DNA of 64,000 nt from MFZZ01 sp964610165 (GCA_964610165.1 CAZSUZ010000001.1:32150-96149), one strand, 5' to 3'; counted from the first letter of the stretch, positions 1 through 8,351 are shown. Made by a program: numbers and translations. Notes: generated from the sequence alone by a model not told the origin.

Positions 1-30
1 ATAATTTGTTATTTTGAAGAATAAGGTTTT

Positions 31-64
31 TCCCTCTCATTCCATTCGTATGAAATGAGAGGGA
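31..64 (-). terminator. Hairpin after the membrane protein gene
   Basis: TCCCTCTCAT (31-40) pairs perfectly with ATGAGAGGGA (55-64), loop of 14 nt. It lies just past the stop codon of the minus-strand gene at 77-418. On that strand it is followed by A rather than U residues, so it may be a 3'-stabilising hairpin rather than an intrinsic terminator. Confidence 0.55.
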
Positions 65-76
65 AGTCTAACAGAT

Positions 77-418
77 CTACAGAAGCAATTCATACAATTC
101 TAAAAGACCTTCGGTAATTGCGAAACCCAATACTGCCATTATCATAATGTTGATACTACGTCTTTCTCTAGAATTGGTTTCTAAACCCCATCCAGCAAGA
201 TTAGGGGTGCTATCTGCTATAAATAGCAAAGATATAGCCCATAAACCGCTAGTGATAAATTTTAAAAACCATGCGCCAAATTTTAGAGCCAAAGCTTGAT
301 TTGGCTCTAGGTCTATCAATGCAGTTGCAAATTCATTGATGATTGAAATCAGCAATGGGCAAACAAGCATAATACACAAAGAAACAACAATAAGTATCCA
401 AGTCCTAATACGCAACAT
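77..418 (-). CDS. Small integral membrane protein, unknown function
   Basis: This 113 aa protein has three hydrophobic stretches (about residues 5-27, 43-67 and 89-112) joined by short polar loops, one with a charged SRERR patch near residue 83. I recognise no family. A TATAAT box lies about 50 nt upstream on the minus strand with a TTGATT-like -35, and GAAAGG precedes the ATG, so unlike the neighbouring murB it has a leader with an SD. With the hairpin at 31-64 it resembles the small self-contained units found later in the window, except that its product is a membrane protein. It is divergent from murB. Confidence 0.6.
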   Translation of the reverse strand: MLRIRTWILIVVSLCIMLVCPLLISIINEFATALIDLEPNQALALKFGAWFLKFITSGLWAISLLFIADSTPNLAGWGLETNSRERRSINIMIMAVLGFAITEGLLELYELLL

Positions 419-528
419 CGCAATGGCCTTTCTACTATGGATTGATTAGACACGCAAATTATACATTTTTAATGTCTTAAATCAATACGGTTAAATTTTA
501 TTTGGATATGTATTAAATGATAATTTGA

Positions 529-534
529 TAAAAT
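529..534 (+). promoter_or_regulatory. Leaderless -10 of murB
   Basis: TAAAAT followed by 6 nt and the murB ATG; no SD precedes the start, so the transcript should begin at or next to the start codon. Confidence 0.5.
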
Positions 535-540
535 ATACTG

Positions 541-1473
541 ATGCAAAAATTAATGAAACATTTTGGAGATCGAATTAAGCAACAAAAAGATCTTTCTCCT
601 TACTTTACTCTCAAAACAAAAACTGTAGCTCAATATTATTTGGAAGCAGAAAGCAAAGAAGATATTGTGTATGCACTTCGTATAGCTTCAGAAGAAAAAA
701 TACCTATGTTTATATTAGGTGGCGGTTCAAATATTGCTGTTGTAAGCGATGTTATTGAAGGTTTGGTACTTCGCAACATGTATAAGAAAAAAGAAATTGT
801 AAATGAAACATCAGAATATGCAGATATTTTATTTAGTTCAGGATATCCAATGAGTTTAGTTGTTCGTGAAACTGTTCAAGCTGGTTTATCTGGCTTTGAA
901 TATCATCTTGGACTTCCAGGAACACTTGGTGGAGCAATATATATGAATTCAAAATGGACAAAAAATTTGTCTTATGCAGGTGATAGTTTACTTACTGCCC
1001 AAATTGTAGATAGACAAGGAATCGAACGAACAGTAAATCGAGATTATTTTGCATTTGCGTATGATTATAGTATTCTTCAAAAAACAGGAGAATTATTTTT
1101 GGAAGGTATTTTTAGATTACATAAAGAAGATCCAGGCGTTTTAGAAGAACGTGCACAAGGAGCTCAAGCCTATAGAAAAGAAACACAGCCGTTTGGTGTT
1201 GCAACTGGTGGTTGTTTTTTTCAGAATATTTCGGATGAAGAAAAAGAAAGACTTAATCTTCCAACAAAATCTGCAGGATATTTAGTTGATAAATCTGGGT
1301 TAAAAGGATTTCAGATTGGCGGATTTCAGGTTTCAACAAAACATGCAAATTTTATTATTAATACAGGCGATGGAAAACCAGAAGATTTGCACAAAATGCT
1401 AAATCATATTAAAAGTACTGTTAAAAAAAAGTATGGTGTAGATTTAAAGGAAGAAGTTATAATTAAACAGTAA
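541..1473 (+). CDS. murB: UDP-N-acetylenolpyruvoylglucosamine reductase MurB
   Basis: MurB reduces the enolpyruvyl group of UDP-GlcNAc-enolpyruvate to UDP-MurNAc with NADPH and FAD, in the cytoplasm. The 310 aa length is normal. An FAD-binding GGGSN loop lies at about residues 60-64, followed by the LGLPGTLGGAIYMN segment near 132-146 and the C-terminal KHANFIIN...LKEEV segment. The position usually occupied by the catalytic Ser in GS(F/V)FxNP is Cys225 here (GGCFFQN). Only 3 nt separate it from murA, so the two form an operon for the first two committed peptidoglycan steps. The ATG at 541 is supported by the adjacent -10 box. Confidence 0.93.
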   Translation: MQKLMKHFGDRIKQQKDLSPYFTLKTKTVAQYYLEAESKEDIVYALRIASEEKIPMFILGGGSNIAVVSDVIEGLVLRNMYKKKEIVNETSEYADILFSSGYPMSLVVRETVQAGLSGFEYHLGLPGTLGGAIYMNSKWTKNLSYAGDSLLTAQIVDRQGIERTVNRDYFAFAYDYSILQKTGELFLEGIFRLHKEDPGVLEERAQGAQAYRKETQPFGVATGGCFFQNISDEEKERLNLPTKSAGYLVDKSGLKGFQIGGFQVSTKHANFIINTGDGKPEDLHKMLNHIKSTVKKKYGVDLKEEVIIKQ

Positions 1474-1476
1474 ATT

Positions 1477-2799
1477 ATGGAACAAGCATTTAGTATAAAA
1501 GGTGGAAAACCATTAAAAGGAACAGTAGAACTTTCTGGTGCAAAAAATATTGCATTAAAAGTTTTAGTAGCATCATTACTTTTTAAAGATAAAGTAACAA
1601 TTCATCACATTCCACTTATTGAAGACATAAAAGAACTTATACATTTATTGGAATTACTTGGTGCAAAAGTTTCATTTACAGATAAAAATACAATTGAGAT
1701 TGATCCTTCAAACCTTCATCAAAATACCGTAGATTTATTTCAGGCTTCTAAAATTCGTGTTTCTTTTATGCTATTTGCGCCGTTATTATATCGATTTGGG
1801 GAAGCAAACATTCCTAATCCTGGTGGTTGTAGACTTGGTGCACGATCTATTGATCGTATTGTAGAAGGTTTACAAGCATTGGGTATTAAGGTGGATTATA
1901 ATTCTGAAACAGGTTATTACAAAGCAAAAATGAATGGAAAACCACACGGAACTTATACATTTAATAAATCTTCACACACTGGTACAGAACTTATGATTAT
2001 GATGTCTGTTTTTGGGAATGGAACAATTACTATCGAAAATGCTGCTAAAGAACCAGAAATTGATGATTTAATTAATTTTTTAAATGAGGCAGGAGCAAAA
2101 ATTCAACGAAAAGGAACATCCATTAGTATTGAAGGAGTTGAAGAATTACATCAACAAAAGCCCTATACAATAGCGTCAGATAGAGTAGAAGCCATTACGT
2201 ATGCGGTGGCTGGAATTGCAACCAAGGGTGATGTAACAATTTCTTCAATAAAAGAACAAGCAATTTCATCGTTTATATCTGTTATTACAGAGGCTGGTGC
2301 TGGTGTCGAACAAATTAATGAAGATACCTGGCGTTTTTTCTACCAAGAAATGAAGCCAATTCATATTGAAACAACTCCACATCCAGGATTTTTAACAGAT
2401 TGGCAGCCTCTTATGGCAGTGTTAATGACACAGTTGCAAGGTAAATCTACTATTCATGAACGTATTTTTGAAAATAGATTTAGTTATGTAAAGGAATTAC
2501 AAAAATTAGGAGCATCTGTTTCTTATTTAGATACAAGAGTGGAAAATCCTTCAGAATTTTATTTCTTTAATTACGAAGAAGGTAAAAAATATAATCAAAT
2601 GATAGAAATTTCTGGTCCACAACGACTACATGGTGGTGTTCTGACAGTTGCAGATTTGCGTGCTGGAGCAACTCTTGCTATTGCAGCGCTTATTGCAGAC
2701 GGTGAATCTTACATAAAAGGTATAGAGCATTTGCAACGTGGTTATGAAGATTTTGAAGAAAAGATTCAGAAGTTGGGTGGAGAAATAAGAAAAATATAA
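1477..2799 (+). CDS. murA: UDP-N-acetylglucosamine 1-carboxyvinyltransferase MurA
   Basis: MurA transfers enolpyruvate from PEP to UDP-GlcNAc, the first committed step of peptidoglycan synthesis. The 440 aa protein begins with the family signature GAKN (about 21-24) and keeps the catalytic Cys in PGGCRLGARSID (Cys118). That Cys is the fosfomycin target, and many CPR and mycobacterial homologues have Asp instead. A second EPSP-synthase half carries an HERIFENRFSYVKEL segment. It is second in the operon, 3 nt after murB, against the usual pathway order. No terminator with a U tract is visible before the convergent glmU-like gene. Confidence 0.93.
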   Translation: MEQAFSIKGGKPLKGTVELSGAKNIALKVLVASLLFKDKVTIHHIPLIEDIKELIHLLELLGAKVSFTDKNTIEIDPSNLHQNTVDLFQASKIRVSFMLFAPLLYRFGEANIPNPGGCRLGARSIDRIVEGLQALGIKVDYNSETGYYKAKMNGKPHGTYTFNKSSHTGTELMIMMSVFGNGTITIENAAKEPEIDDLINFLNEAGAKIQRKGTSISIEGVEELHQQKPYTIASDRVEAITYAVAGIATKGDVTISSIKEQAISSFISVITEAGAGVEQINEDTWRFFYQEMKPIHIETTPHPGFLTDWQPLMAVLMTQLQGKSTIHERIFENRFSYVKELQKLGASVSYLDTRVENPSEFYFFNYEEGKKYNQMIEISGPQRLHGGVLTVADLRAGATLAIAALIADGESYIKGIEHLQRGYEDFEEKIQKLGGEIRKI

Positions 2800-2800
2800 T

Positions 2801-2836
2801 TTTTTTTGGCATCCCATTTCGCGCCACCTGATCCTC
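2801..2836. repeat. Dispersed GC-rich repeat, copy 1
   Basis: A T tract, then GGCATCCC, then GCGCCACCTGATCCTC (2821-2836). The last 16 nt match 15 of 16 bases at 14896-14911, where the same order of T tract, GC-rich block and GCGCCACCTG is seen. Both copies lie between convergent genes. Function unknown. Confidence 0.45.
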
Positions 2837-2857
2837 TAGTAGATAGAATAATTAAGG

Positions 2858-4072
2858 TTACTCAACAGCTTCATTTACTACACTTCCAGGTTTAACTCGA
2901 GCTCCCTTTGTTATAGAAACACCCGGCATAAGTGAAGTATTTACACCAAGGAATGCATCTTTTGCTACAATAGCACCAAATTTAATGCGTCCAGTATCTA
3001 TTGTTTCTCCGTTTGGTAGTTTTAGTCGGACAGATTTACCATCGAGTCGCATGTTGGCGGTGGTAGTTCCCCAACTTGGATTTACATTGTTTTCTAAAAT
3101 GGAATCTCCAATAAAATTATGATGGAGCATACATTTTGGTCCAACATAACTTCTTGCAACTTCGGATCCAAAACCAACAACCGCTTCGGACTCGATTACA
3201 GATTGTCTAACTAATGCATGATTGCCAATTTTTGCATATTTACCAATATATGCTGGTCCTTTAATGACCGCAAAATTATCAATATGGGCATTATCATCAA
3301 TATATACATCGCCTTCAATAACTGCATTTGGTGCAACGTATGCTGAAGGAGAACGGTGTTTTTTAATACGATGTTTTAAAAAGAGTTCCATAACATCGAG
3401 AACATTAAAAGCGTATTTGAGTTTTTGCCAGTAGTTTTCATAAATAACTACCTTTACTTCATTATTTTTCATTAACTGTGAAAGTGCTACTTCATAATGA
3501 TTATCTTGGTCAGAAGGCGTTGATTTTAATATTTGTAAAAATTCCTGAGGTTCTGATAAATAATGGAATACAAGATTAATAAATTCACTAGGTTCTTGTC
3601 CTGGTAATGGTTTTTCTACAATCTCTTTTACATTGCCATCGACTATTCTTAAATACCCTGCAGGCATGTGTGAATGCACTTTCATGCCAGTTATAAATGC
3701 ATACGTATTAAATGTAGATTGATAGAGTTTTTTAAAGAAAATTGGATCAATAAAATCTACTGCATTCATAACTAAAATTGGTCTGCCATCTATTTCTTGT
3801 TCAATTTGTAATAAAGCGTCACCCATACCGAGTGGTTTATCTTGAATTTTTGTCTGAATGGTTATATTAAAAGGTTGATAAGAAGCAAGCCAAGCTTCAT
3901 TTTCGGAGTTTGTAACAACTAAAGCTTCGCGAAATCCACTTTGTTCTACCATCTCAAGCATGTGTTGTAATACCGGTTTTCCAAAGAATGGAATGATGGT
4001 TTTGTTTACAGAAAGTGGCTGGAAAGATTTTCCTATCCCTCCGGCAAGTATTACTACAAGTGGCTTTTTCAT
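2858..4072 (-). CDS. GlmU-like bifunctional sugar-1-phosphate nucleotidylyltransferase / left-handed beta-helix protein
   Basis: The N-terminal half (about 1-235) is a nucleotidyltransferase fold starting with VVILAGGIGKSFQPLS; the usual GxGTRL is degenerate (GIGKSF) but the later FFGKP is kept. The C-terminal half is built of hexapeptide repeats (left-handed beta-helix). Its TTTANMRLDGK, DTGRIKFGAIV and SLMPGVSI segments resemble archaeal bifunctional enzymes of the Sulfolobus ST0452 type. The likely role is making UDP-GlcNAc, substrate for the adjacent MurA, though another NDP-sugar is possible. The 404 aa length fits. It is convergent to murA and divergent from yvcK. Confidence 0.7.
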   Translation of the reverse strand: MKKPLVVILAGGIGKSFQPLSVNKTIIPFFGKPVLQHMLEMVEQSGFREALVVTNSENEAWLASYQPFNITIQTKIQDKPLGMGDALLQIEQEIDGRPILVMNAVDFIDPIFFKKLYQSTFNTYAFITGMKVHSHMPAGYLRIVDGNVKEIVEKPLPGQEPSEFINLVFHYLSEPQEFLQILKSTPSDQDNHYEVALSQLMKNNEVKVVIYENYWQKLKYAFNVLDVMELFLKHRIKKHRSPSAYVAPNAVIEGDVYIDDNAHIDNFAVIKGPAYIGKYAKIGNHALVRQSVIESEAVVGFGSEVARSYVGPKCMLHHNFIGDSILENNVNPSWGTTTANMRLDGKSVRLKLPNGETIDTGRIKFGAIVAKDAFLGVNTSLMPGVSITKGARVKPGSVVNEAVE

Positions 4073-4118
4073 AAATATTAGAGTAAAATTATTATAACAA
4101 TAAATTTAAAGTATATAG

Positions 4119-4124
4119 TACAAT
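4119..4124 (+). promoter_or_regulatory. Leaderless -10 of yvcK-dgkA
   Basis: TACAAT, then 8 nt to the yvcK ATG, with no SD between. Confidence 0.5.
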
Positions 4125-4132
4125 TTTGCATT

Positions 4133-5101
4133 ATGAAAAAAGTAACTGTATTAGGAGGGGGAACAGGCACATATGTAGTTCTTTCTGGACTAAAAAAACA
4201 CAATTTAGATTTAGCTGCTATTGTTTCCATGATGGATTCAGGGGGTTCAACAGGCCGTTTACGAGATCAACTAGAAGTACTTCCTCCAGGAGATTTACGT
4301 CAATGTTTAGTTGCATTGTCAGAAGCTCCAGAATTATGGCGTAAGTTGTTTTTATATAGATTTGAAAAAGGAGATTTAAAAGGTCATAATTTTGGGAATA
4401 TCTTTCTTTCTGCACTTGAAAAAGTGTCTGATGACTATAAAACTGTTATTGAAACTGCAAATTATGTGTTACAAACAAAAGGTCAAGTTATACCAGTTAC
4501 CATAGAAAAAGCACATTTAAGTGTTGAATATGAAAGTGGAATAAAGCTTAAAGGTGAAGGTATTATTGATGAAGATAATCCAGAACGTTCAAGAATAGTA
4601 AAAGCATATTTGGAGCCAGAAGTTCATGCAAACCCAGATGCAATAGATAGAATTGCTGAATCGGATTATATTGTTGTTGGACCAGGTGATTTATACACAA
4701 GTATTATTCCAGTACTCCTTGTCGGAAAAATTCGAAGTGCACTTAAAAAAAGTAATGCAAAAATAATTTATATAATGAATTTAATGACTAAGGCAGGACA
4801 AACTTCAAATTATACGGGTCAAGATTTTGTAAAAGATATAACTAGTTATTTAGGTCGCGAACCAGAATATATAATAGCTCACGAAGGATCTATTCCAAAA
4901 ATGATTTTAGATTGGTATGCAAGCCATACGGAACATCCAGTAAAAATTGATATTAACAAAGATAATTTTAAAGGTACAATAATAGAAGATGATGTTATTA
5001 GTCGTAGTTATAACAAAGCAAGTACCGCAGATGAATTAACAAGAAGTATTTTAAGACATGATTCCGATAAATTAACAGAACTCATCATGAAAATTATATG
5101 A
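4133..5101 (+). CDS. yvcK: YvcK / gluconeogenesis factor family protein
   Basis: This 322 aa protein belongs to the YvcK (CofD-like, 2-phospho-L-lactate transferase fold) family. In Firmicutes and Actinobacteria YvcK binds UDP-sugars and coordinates carbon metabolism with cell wall growth. Visible signatures are VTVLGGGTGTYVVLSGL at the N terminus, SMMDSGGSTGRLR (about 33-45), LPPGDLRQCL (about 50-59) and GPGDLYTSI (about 184-192). Its stop overlaps the dgkA start (ATGA, 5098-5101), so the two are translationally coupled. The common partners rapZ and whiA are not in the window. Confidence 0.9.
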   Translation: MKKVTVLGGGTGTYVVLSGLKKHNLDLAAIVSMMDSGGSTGRLRDQLEVLPPGDLRQCLVALSEAPELWRKLFLYRFEKGDLKGHNFGNIFLSALEKVSDDYKTVIETANYVLQTKGQVIPVTIEKAHLSVEYESGIKLKGEGIIDEDNPERSRIVKAYLEPEVHANPDAIDRIAESDYIVVGPGDLYTSIIPVLLVGKIRSALKKSNAKIIYIMNLMTKAGQTSNYTGQDFVKDITSYLGREPEYIIAHEGSIPKMILDWYASHTEHPVKIDINKDNFKGTIIEDDVISRSYNKASTADELTRSILRHDSDKLTELIMKII

Positions 5102-5460
5102 AGAAGCATGCACATGCAATAAAAAATGCCTGGAATGGCATTGTCTGGGGATTTCAAACCCAACCAAACTACAGAATTCATATAGCTCTTTCATTGCTTG
5201 TAGTAGCAGCAGGTATGTTTTTACATGTTTCTTATATTGAATGGTTACTATTAATTGTTGCAATAGTTCTTGGTTTTGTTTTAGAAACAATCAATACAGC
5301 AATTGAACAGCTTGGAGATGCAATTGATAAAAACTATAACGAATATATAAAAAGAGCAAAAGATTCCTCAGCAGGTGCTATGTTATTGTTTTCCATTGGA
5401 GCAATAATTATTGCTGGATGGATATTTATTCCAAAAATTATTGATTTACTTTTTTATTGA
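5098..5460 (+). CDS. dgkA: Diacylglycerol kinase / undecaprenol kinase family (DgkA)
   Basis: A 120 aa membrane kinase with about three transmembrane helices (near 25-45, 47-65 and 95-118). The signature ETINTAIE (about 62-69) and AKDSSAGAML (about 86-95) carry the conserved Glu and Asp residues of the family. In Gram-positive-type bacteria this family phosphorylates undecaprenol, recycling the lipid carrier used by MraY, which is encoded 12 nt downstream. It overlaps yvcK by 4 nt. Confidence 0.9.
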   Translation: MKKHAHAIKNAWNGIVWGFQTQPNYRIHIALSLLVVAAGMFLHVSYIEWLLLIVAIVLGFVLETINTAIEQLGDAIDKNYNEYIKRAKDSSAGAMLLFSIGAIIIAGWIFIPKIIDLLFY

Positions 5461-5472
5461 TTAGGAGTATTT

Positions 5473-6510
5473 ATGGCACTTTACATTTTTATTACGCTTA
5501 TTTCACTGATTATACATTTTATACTCATTGTTCCCTTTATAGACTTTTTGTATCAGATGAAGTTTCAACGAGCAAAACAAGATACAAAAGATGCCTTTAA
5601 TAAACCAACTCCCATTTTTGACAAATATCATCAACATAAGTCGGGAACTCCAGTAGGTGGAGGTATTTTGGTTGTTGTCATAACAACACTTCTTTTCTTA
5701 TTTTTTTATTTAAGTTTTTACTTCTTTAATTTAAATGTACATACTAACTTTTCCTCTGTATTTATGGAGGTGGCGCTTATTCTGTTTTCGTTTATTAGTT
5801 TTGCGTTACTTGGCATATACGACGATTTAAACAAAATTTTTTATTGGAAAAAAGAGAATTTTTTTGGGTTACGATTAAGTGCTAAACTGATTATTGAAAT
5901 TATTCTTGCATTACTTATTTCCTTGGGTATTTTTTATGGTTTAGAAGTAAGTTTTCTACATATTCCATTTTTTGGCGTTTTTGATTTATCATATTTTTTT
6001 ATTTTCTTTTGTACATTTGTTATTGTTGCATTTGCAAATGCCGTTAATATTGCAGATGGTTTAGATGGTCTTTCTAGTGGAGCAATGATGATTGCATTAC
6101 TTGCATTTTGGGCAATTGCACGATCTATAATTGATGTTCCTATTTCTATATTTGTTGCAGTTTGGATTGGTGGATTAATTGCATTTTTATATTTTAATAT
6201 TTTTCCAGCTCGTATTTTTCTTGGTGATACAGGCGCCCTATCCTTTGGCGCAACATTTGCTGTTATCGGTCTTATTCTTGGAAAAGCATTTGCCTTACCA
6301 ATTATTGGAGGAATCTTTTTTATTGAAATAGTTAGTTCATTGTTACAATTAATGAGTAAAAAATATCGTGGTAAAAAATTATTTAAAGCTGCGCCATTAC
6401 ATTTACTTCTTCAATATCTGGGTTGGGAAGAACCAAAAATTGTTATGCGTTTTTGGATGGGTGGTATTGTGTTTGCACTAATTGGACTTATGATTGCATT
6501 CTTAAAGTAA
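5473..6510 (+). CDS. mraY: Phospho-N-acetylmuramoyl-pentapeptide transferase MraY
   Basis: MraY moves phospho-MurNAc-pentapeptide onto undecaprenyl phosphate to form lipid I. The 345 aa protein has about ten hydrophobic helices. Key motifs are GTPVGGG (about 57-63), GIYDDLNK with the paired Asp (about 115-122), NAVNIADGLDGL (about 191-202) and RIFLGDTGALSFG (about 247-259). The C-terminal cytoplasmic loop reads APLHLLLQ, lacking the His-His-His usual in MraY (APLHHHFE), so a different lipid phosphotransferase of the same superfamily cannot be excluded. It is probably co-transcribed with yvcK-dgkA. Confidence 0.82.
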   Translation: MALYIFITLISLIIHFILIVPFIDFLYQMKFQRAKQDTKDAFNKPTPIFDKYHQHKSGTPVGGGILVVVITTLLFLFFYLSFYFFNLNVHTNFSSVFMEVALILFSFISFALLGIYDDLNKIFYWKKENFFGLRLSAKLIIEIILALLISLGIFYGLEVSFLHIPFFGVFDLSYFFIFFCTFVIVAFANAVNIADGLDGLSSGAMMIALLAFWAIARSIIDVPISIFVAVWIGGLIAFLYFNIFPARIFLGDTGALSFGATFAVIGLILGKAFALPIIGGIFFIEIVSSLLQLMSKKYRGKKLFKAAPLHLLLQYLGWEEPKIVMRFWMGGIVFALIGLMIAFLK

Positions 6511-6538
6511 AACGTTTGCATCGTCTTCAGCTTCATAC

Positions 6539-6544
6539 TACAAT
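6539..6544 (+). promoter_or_regulatory. Leaderless -10 of the TP-rich protein gene
   Basis: TACAAT, then 8 nt to the ATG at 6553, no SD. Confidence 0.45.
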
Positions 6545-6552
6545 GAATTATT

Positions 6553-7116
6553 ATGAAGAATCCTAAACAAATTGTGTTAATTGTTGTTATTGTACTTTTA
6601 TTGGGATCTTTAGCATATTTAACCTATTTACTGTCAAACGGAGATTCACCTTTAGGAATGTTTAATTTACGAGCTTCTAATCCACAAGATGAAGTAGACA
6701 CTTTTTTACAAGAAAACAATTTGGCACCAACACAACAACCAGCCCCAACTAATGATCCTAGTCTTTTAGCATATAACAGTACTAGTCCTACACCTACTAC
6801 ACGAGCTGGCACAACTGGAAGTGTTACACCTTCTATATCTACTTCACCAATGCCTTCCGGAACTGCACCATCTGGAACAGTAACACCAAGTGTTAGTCCA
6901 ACAGTTGCAGCCACAAAAGGTGGTATTACAGGAACGGTAACACCTTCACCAACTATAATATTAACGCTTACGCCAACACCTACTGAATTTATTGTTGTTG
7001 AAACATCTACTACTCCAACAATTGTTACAGAACTACCTGTTGCAGGTATAGGAGATAATTTAAATGCGGTATTAATAGGTGGCGGGGTTCTTATTCTACT
7101 TGCGTTGTTGTTGTAA
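6553..7116 (+). CDS. Thr/Pro-rich anchored surface protein, possible sortase substrate
   Basis: A 187 aa protein with an N-terminal hydrophobic helix (about 7-27), a long low-complexity middle rich in Thr, Pro and Ser (about 55-150), and a C-terminal LPVAG pentapeptide (about 161-165) followed by a hydrophobic helix that ends the protein. The layout is that of a wall-spacing stalk with an LPxxG-type sorting signal, and a sortase is encoded at 19947. The usual basic tail after the last helix is missing, so sorting is uncertain. No enzymatic domain is visible. Confidence 0.6.
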   Translation: MKNPKQIVLIVVIVLLLGSLAYLTYLLSNGDSPLGMFNLRASNPQDEVDTFLQENNLAPTQQPAPTNDPSLLAYNSTSPTPTTRAGTTGSVTPSISTSPMPSGTAPSGTVTPSVSPTVAATKGGITGTVTPSPTIILTLTPTPTEFIVVETSTTPTIVTELPVAGIGDNLNAVLIGGGVLILLALLL

Positions 7117-7122
7117 TTTTGA

Positions 7123-7229
7123 CCATGAAAAAAGCACCTAAAGGTTAGAGGGAATGAACCTCAAGCTGCTTCTTTCATTGCGCTATTGCAATGTTGAGCG
7201 ACTAGACTTCTTTCTCATCCTTCGGTGCT
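7123..7229 (-). terminator. Conserved structured 3' element, copy E1 (AGCACC...GGTGCTTTTTTCATGG)
   Basis: Read on the minus strand it starts AGCACC, holds an inner CATTGC-AATAGC-GCAATG hairpin, and ends GGTGCTTTTTTCATGG. The outer stem is AGCACC/GGTGCT. About 35 nt of the middle (ATTGCAATAGCGCAATGAAAG and following) is nearly identical to the copy at 63408-63511. Its 5' end lies inside the last codons of the gene at 7202, so it encodes that protein's C-terminal APKDEKEV. Confidence 0.75.
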
Positions 7230-7591
7230 TTTGTTTTTTTGAAAAGATACCTTAAAAATATAATCAAGCGAATAATCCATTCTGGTTGTCGGTGCATTCG
7301 ATATGAAAGTCCAACTAAATCGCTTGTCTTAACAGCATAGTATCCTTCCCAGGGTAAAAGTCTTTTATGCTCTTGCCTTATGGAGAACATATCAATTGTC
7401 ATTTCAAAAATAAAATACGTATGAACAAGTGACGCTTCACGAGGCAATCCTCTCACATTGTTGAGATAGACCATAAACAGTTGTTCATCATTCTGAAGCA
7501 TTTTCTCTAAACTCATATAATCCTGAGCTTCGAGTTTTCTTCCTTTTGGAAGAATGTCATCTGCATTATAGATAAACTCAACTACTGACAT
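7202..7591 (-). CDS. Small protein of unknown function (cassette-type unit)
   Basis: A 129 aa soluble protein, mixed alpha/beta by eye, with an aromatic and basic C-terminal third (a PEWIIRLIIFLRYLFKK helix) that could touch membrane. I recognise no family. AAAGGAGA lies 6 nt before the ATG, and a 42-nt leader separates the ATG from an extended -10. The gene sits between the convergent TP-rich protein gene and tpiA with its own promoter and structured 3' end. Its last codons are supplied by the 3' element, suggesting that gene and element travelled together. Confidence 0.7.
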   Translation of the reverse strand: MSVVEFIYNADDILPKGRKLEAQDYMSLEKMLQNDEQLFMVYLNNVRGLPREASLVHTYFIFEMTIDMFSIRQEHKRLLPWEGYYAVKTSDLVGLSYRMHRQPEWIIRLIIFLRYLFKKTKAPKDEKEV

Positions 7592-7633
7592 TATCGTTCT
7601 CCTTTATTCATAAACACACAAAAACCTTGCTAC

Positions 7634-7651
7634 ATTATAGCATATTATAGG
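7634..7651 (-). promoter_or_regulatory. Extended -10 promoter with CCTATAATAT motif
   Basis: On the minus strand CCTATAATAT (7642-7651) runs directly into TGCTATAAT (TATAAT at 7634-7639). There is no good -35. The same composite occurs before several other small genes in the window. Confidence 0.65.
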
Positions 7652-7668
7652 CTATATTGATTAGTGTT

Positions 7669-8343
7669 TCATACCATCACCTGAACCAGTTTTATGAAAG
7701 AGTCTGCCTGTAACGAAGCTGTTCCCACTAAAAAGCCATCAATTTCTCCAGATTGAAGATACGTTGCAATATTTTGTTCATCAACACTGCCACCATAAAT
7801 AAATGAAGTATTTTGTGGTAAGTTAAGTTTTTGTTTCATAGCTATAACATCTTCGATAGCTGCATTTTGTCCACTACCAATGGCTTCAACTGGTTCGTAG
7901 GCAATATATGTTACATTTGGGCGCACCGTATCCTGTTCGTTACGAACACACAAAATAGGAGCAATATTATTTGTTGTCGCATTTGTGAGTTGTTTACTAA
8001 TTTCTTCTTCTGAAAGGTTAAAATGTGCACGTCTTTCACTATGGCCAATAATTGCATACTGCACATAATCTTTTAGTAATTCTCCTGTAACTTCTCCAGT
8101 AAATGCACCATGTTCTACACTAGAAATTGTTTGGGAGCCTGTTTTTATATTTGTGTAAGCCGACACTTGTTCAGCAACTAGTGAAATTAACGGAAATGGG
8201 GGACAAATAACTATGGTTGTATTTTTTTCTGCAAGTTTTGTATCAAGATTATTAGTATCGATATAGTTAAGAAAGGTTGTCATCCATGTAGCAGCACTAT
8301 CTTTATTTATAGATGCTTTCCAATTTGCGATTAATAGTTTCAT
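7669..8343 (-). CDS. tpiA: Triosephosphate isomerase
   Basis: TIM interconverts dihydroxyacetone phosphate and glyceraldehyde 3-phosphate. The N-terminal ANWK lysine, the GHSERR catalytic His, the AYEP glutamate and the YGGSV...GFLVGTASL phosphate-binding segment are all present. The protein is 224 aa, about 25 residues shorter than usual. Loop 6 reads EPVEAIGSG, with Glu where almost all homologues have Trp (EPVWAIGTG). The ATG at 8343 is preferred over a TTG one codon upstream because TATCAT lies 8 nt before it. It is divergent from the helicase gene, with start codons about 23 nt apart. Confidence 0.9.
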   Translation of the reverse strand: MKLLIANWKASINKDSAATWMTTFLNYIDTNNLDTKLAEKNTTIVICPPFPLISLVAEQVSAYTNIKTGSQTISSVEHGAFTGEVTGELLKDYVQYAIIGHSERRAHFNLSEEEISKQLTNATTNNIAPILCVRNEQDTVRPNVTYIAYEPVEAIGSGQNAAIEDVIAMKQKLNLPQNTSFIYGGSVDEQNIATYLQSGEIDGFLVGTASLQADSFIKLVQVMV

Positions 8344-8351
8344 CAACTAGA

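Noticed and set aside
2626..2817. Minus-strand frame of 63 codons over the murA 3' end
   Set aside because: Antisense shadow of a well-conserved gene, with a Cys/Phe-rich low-complexity product.
4126..4344. 72-codon frame overlapping the yvcK start
   Set aside because: Out of frame with the clearly conserved YvcK N terminus.
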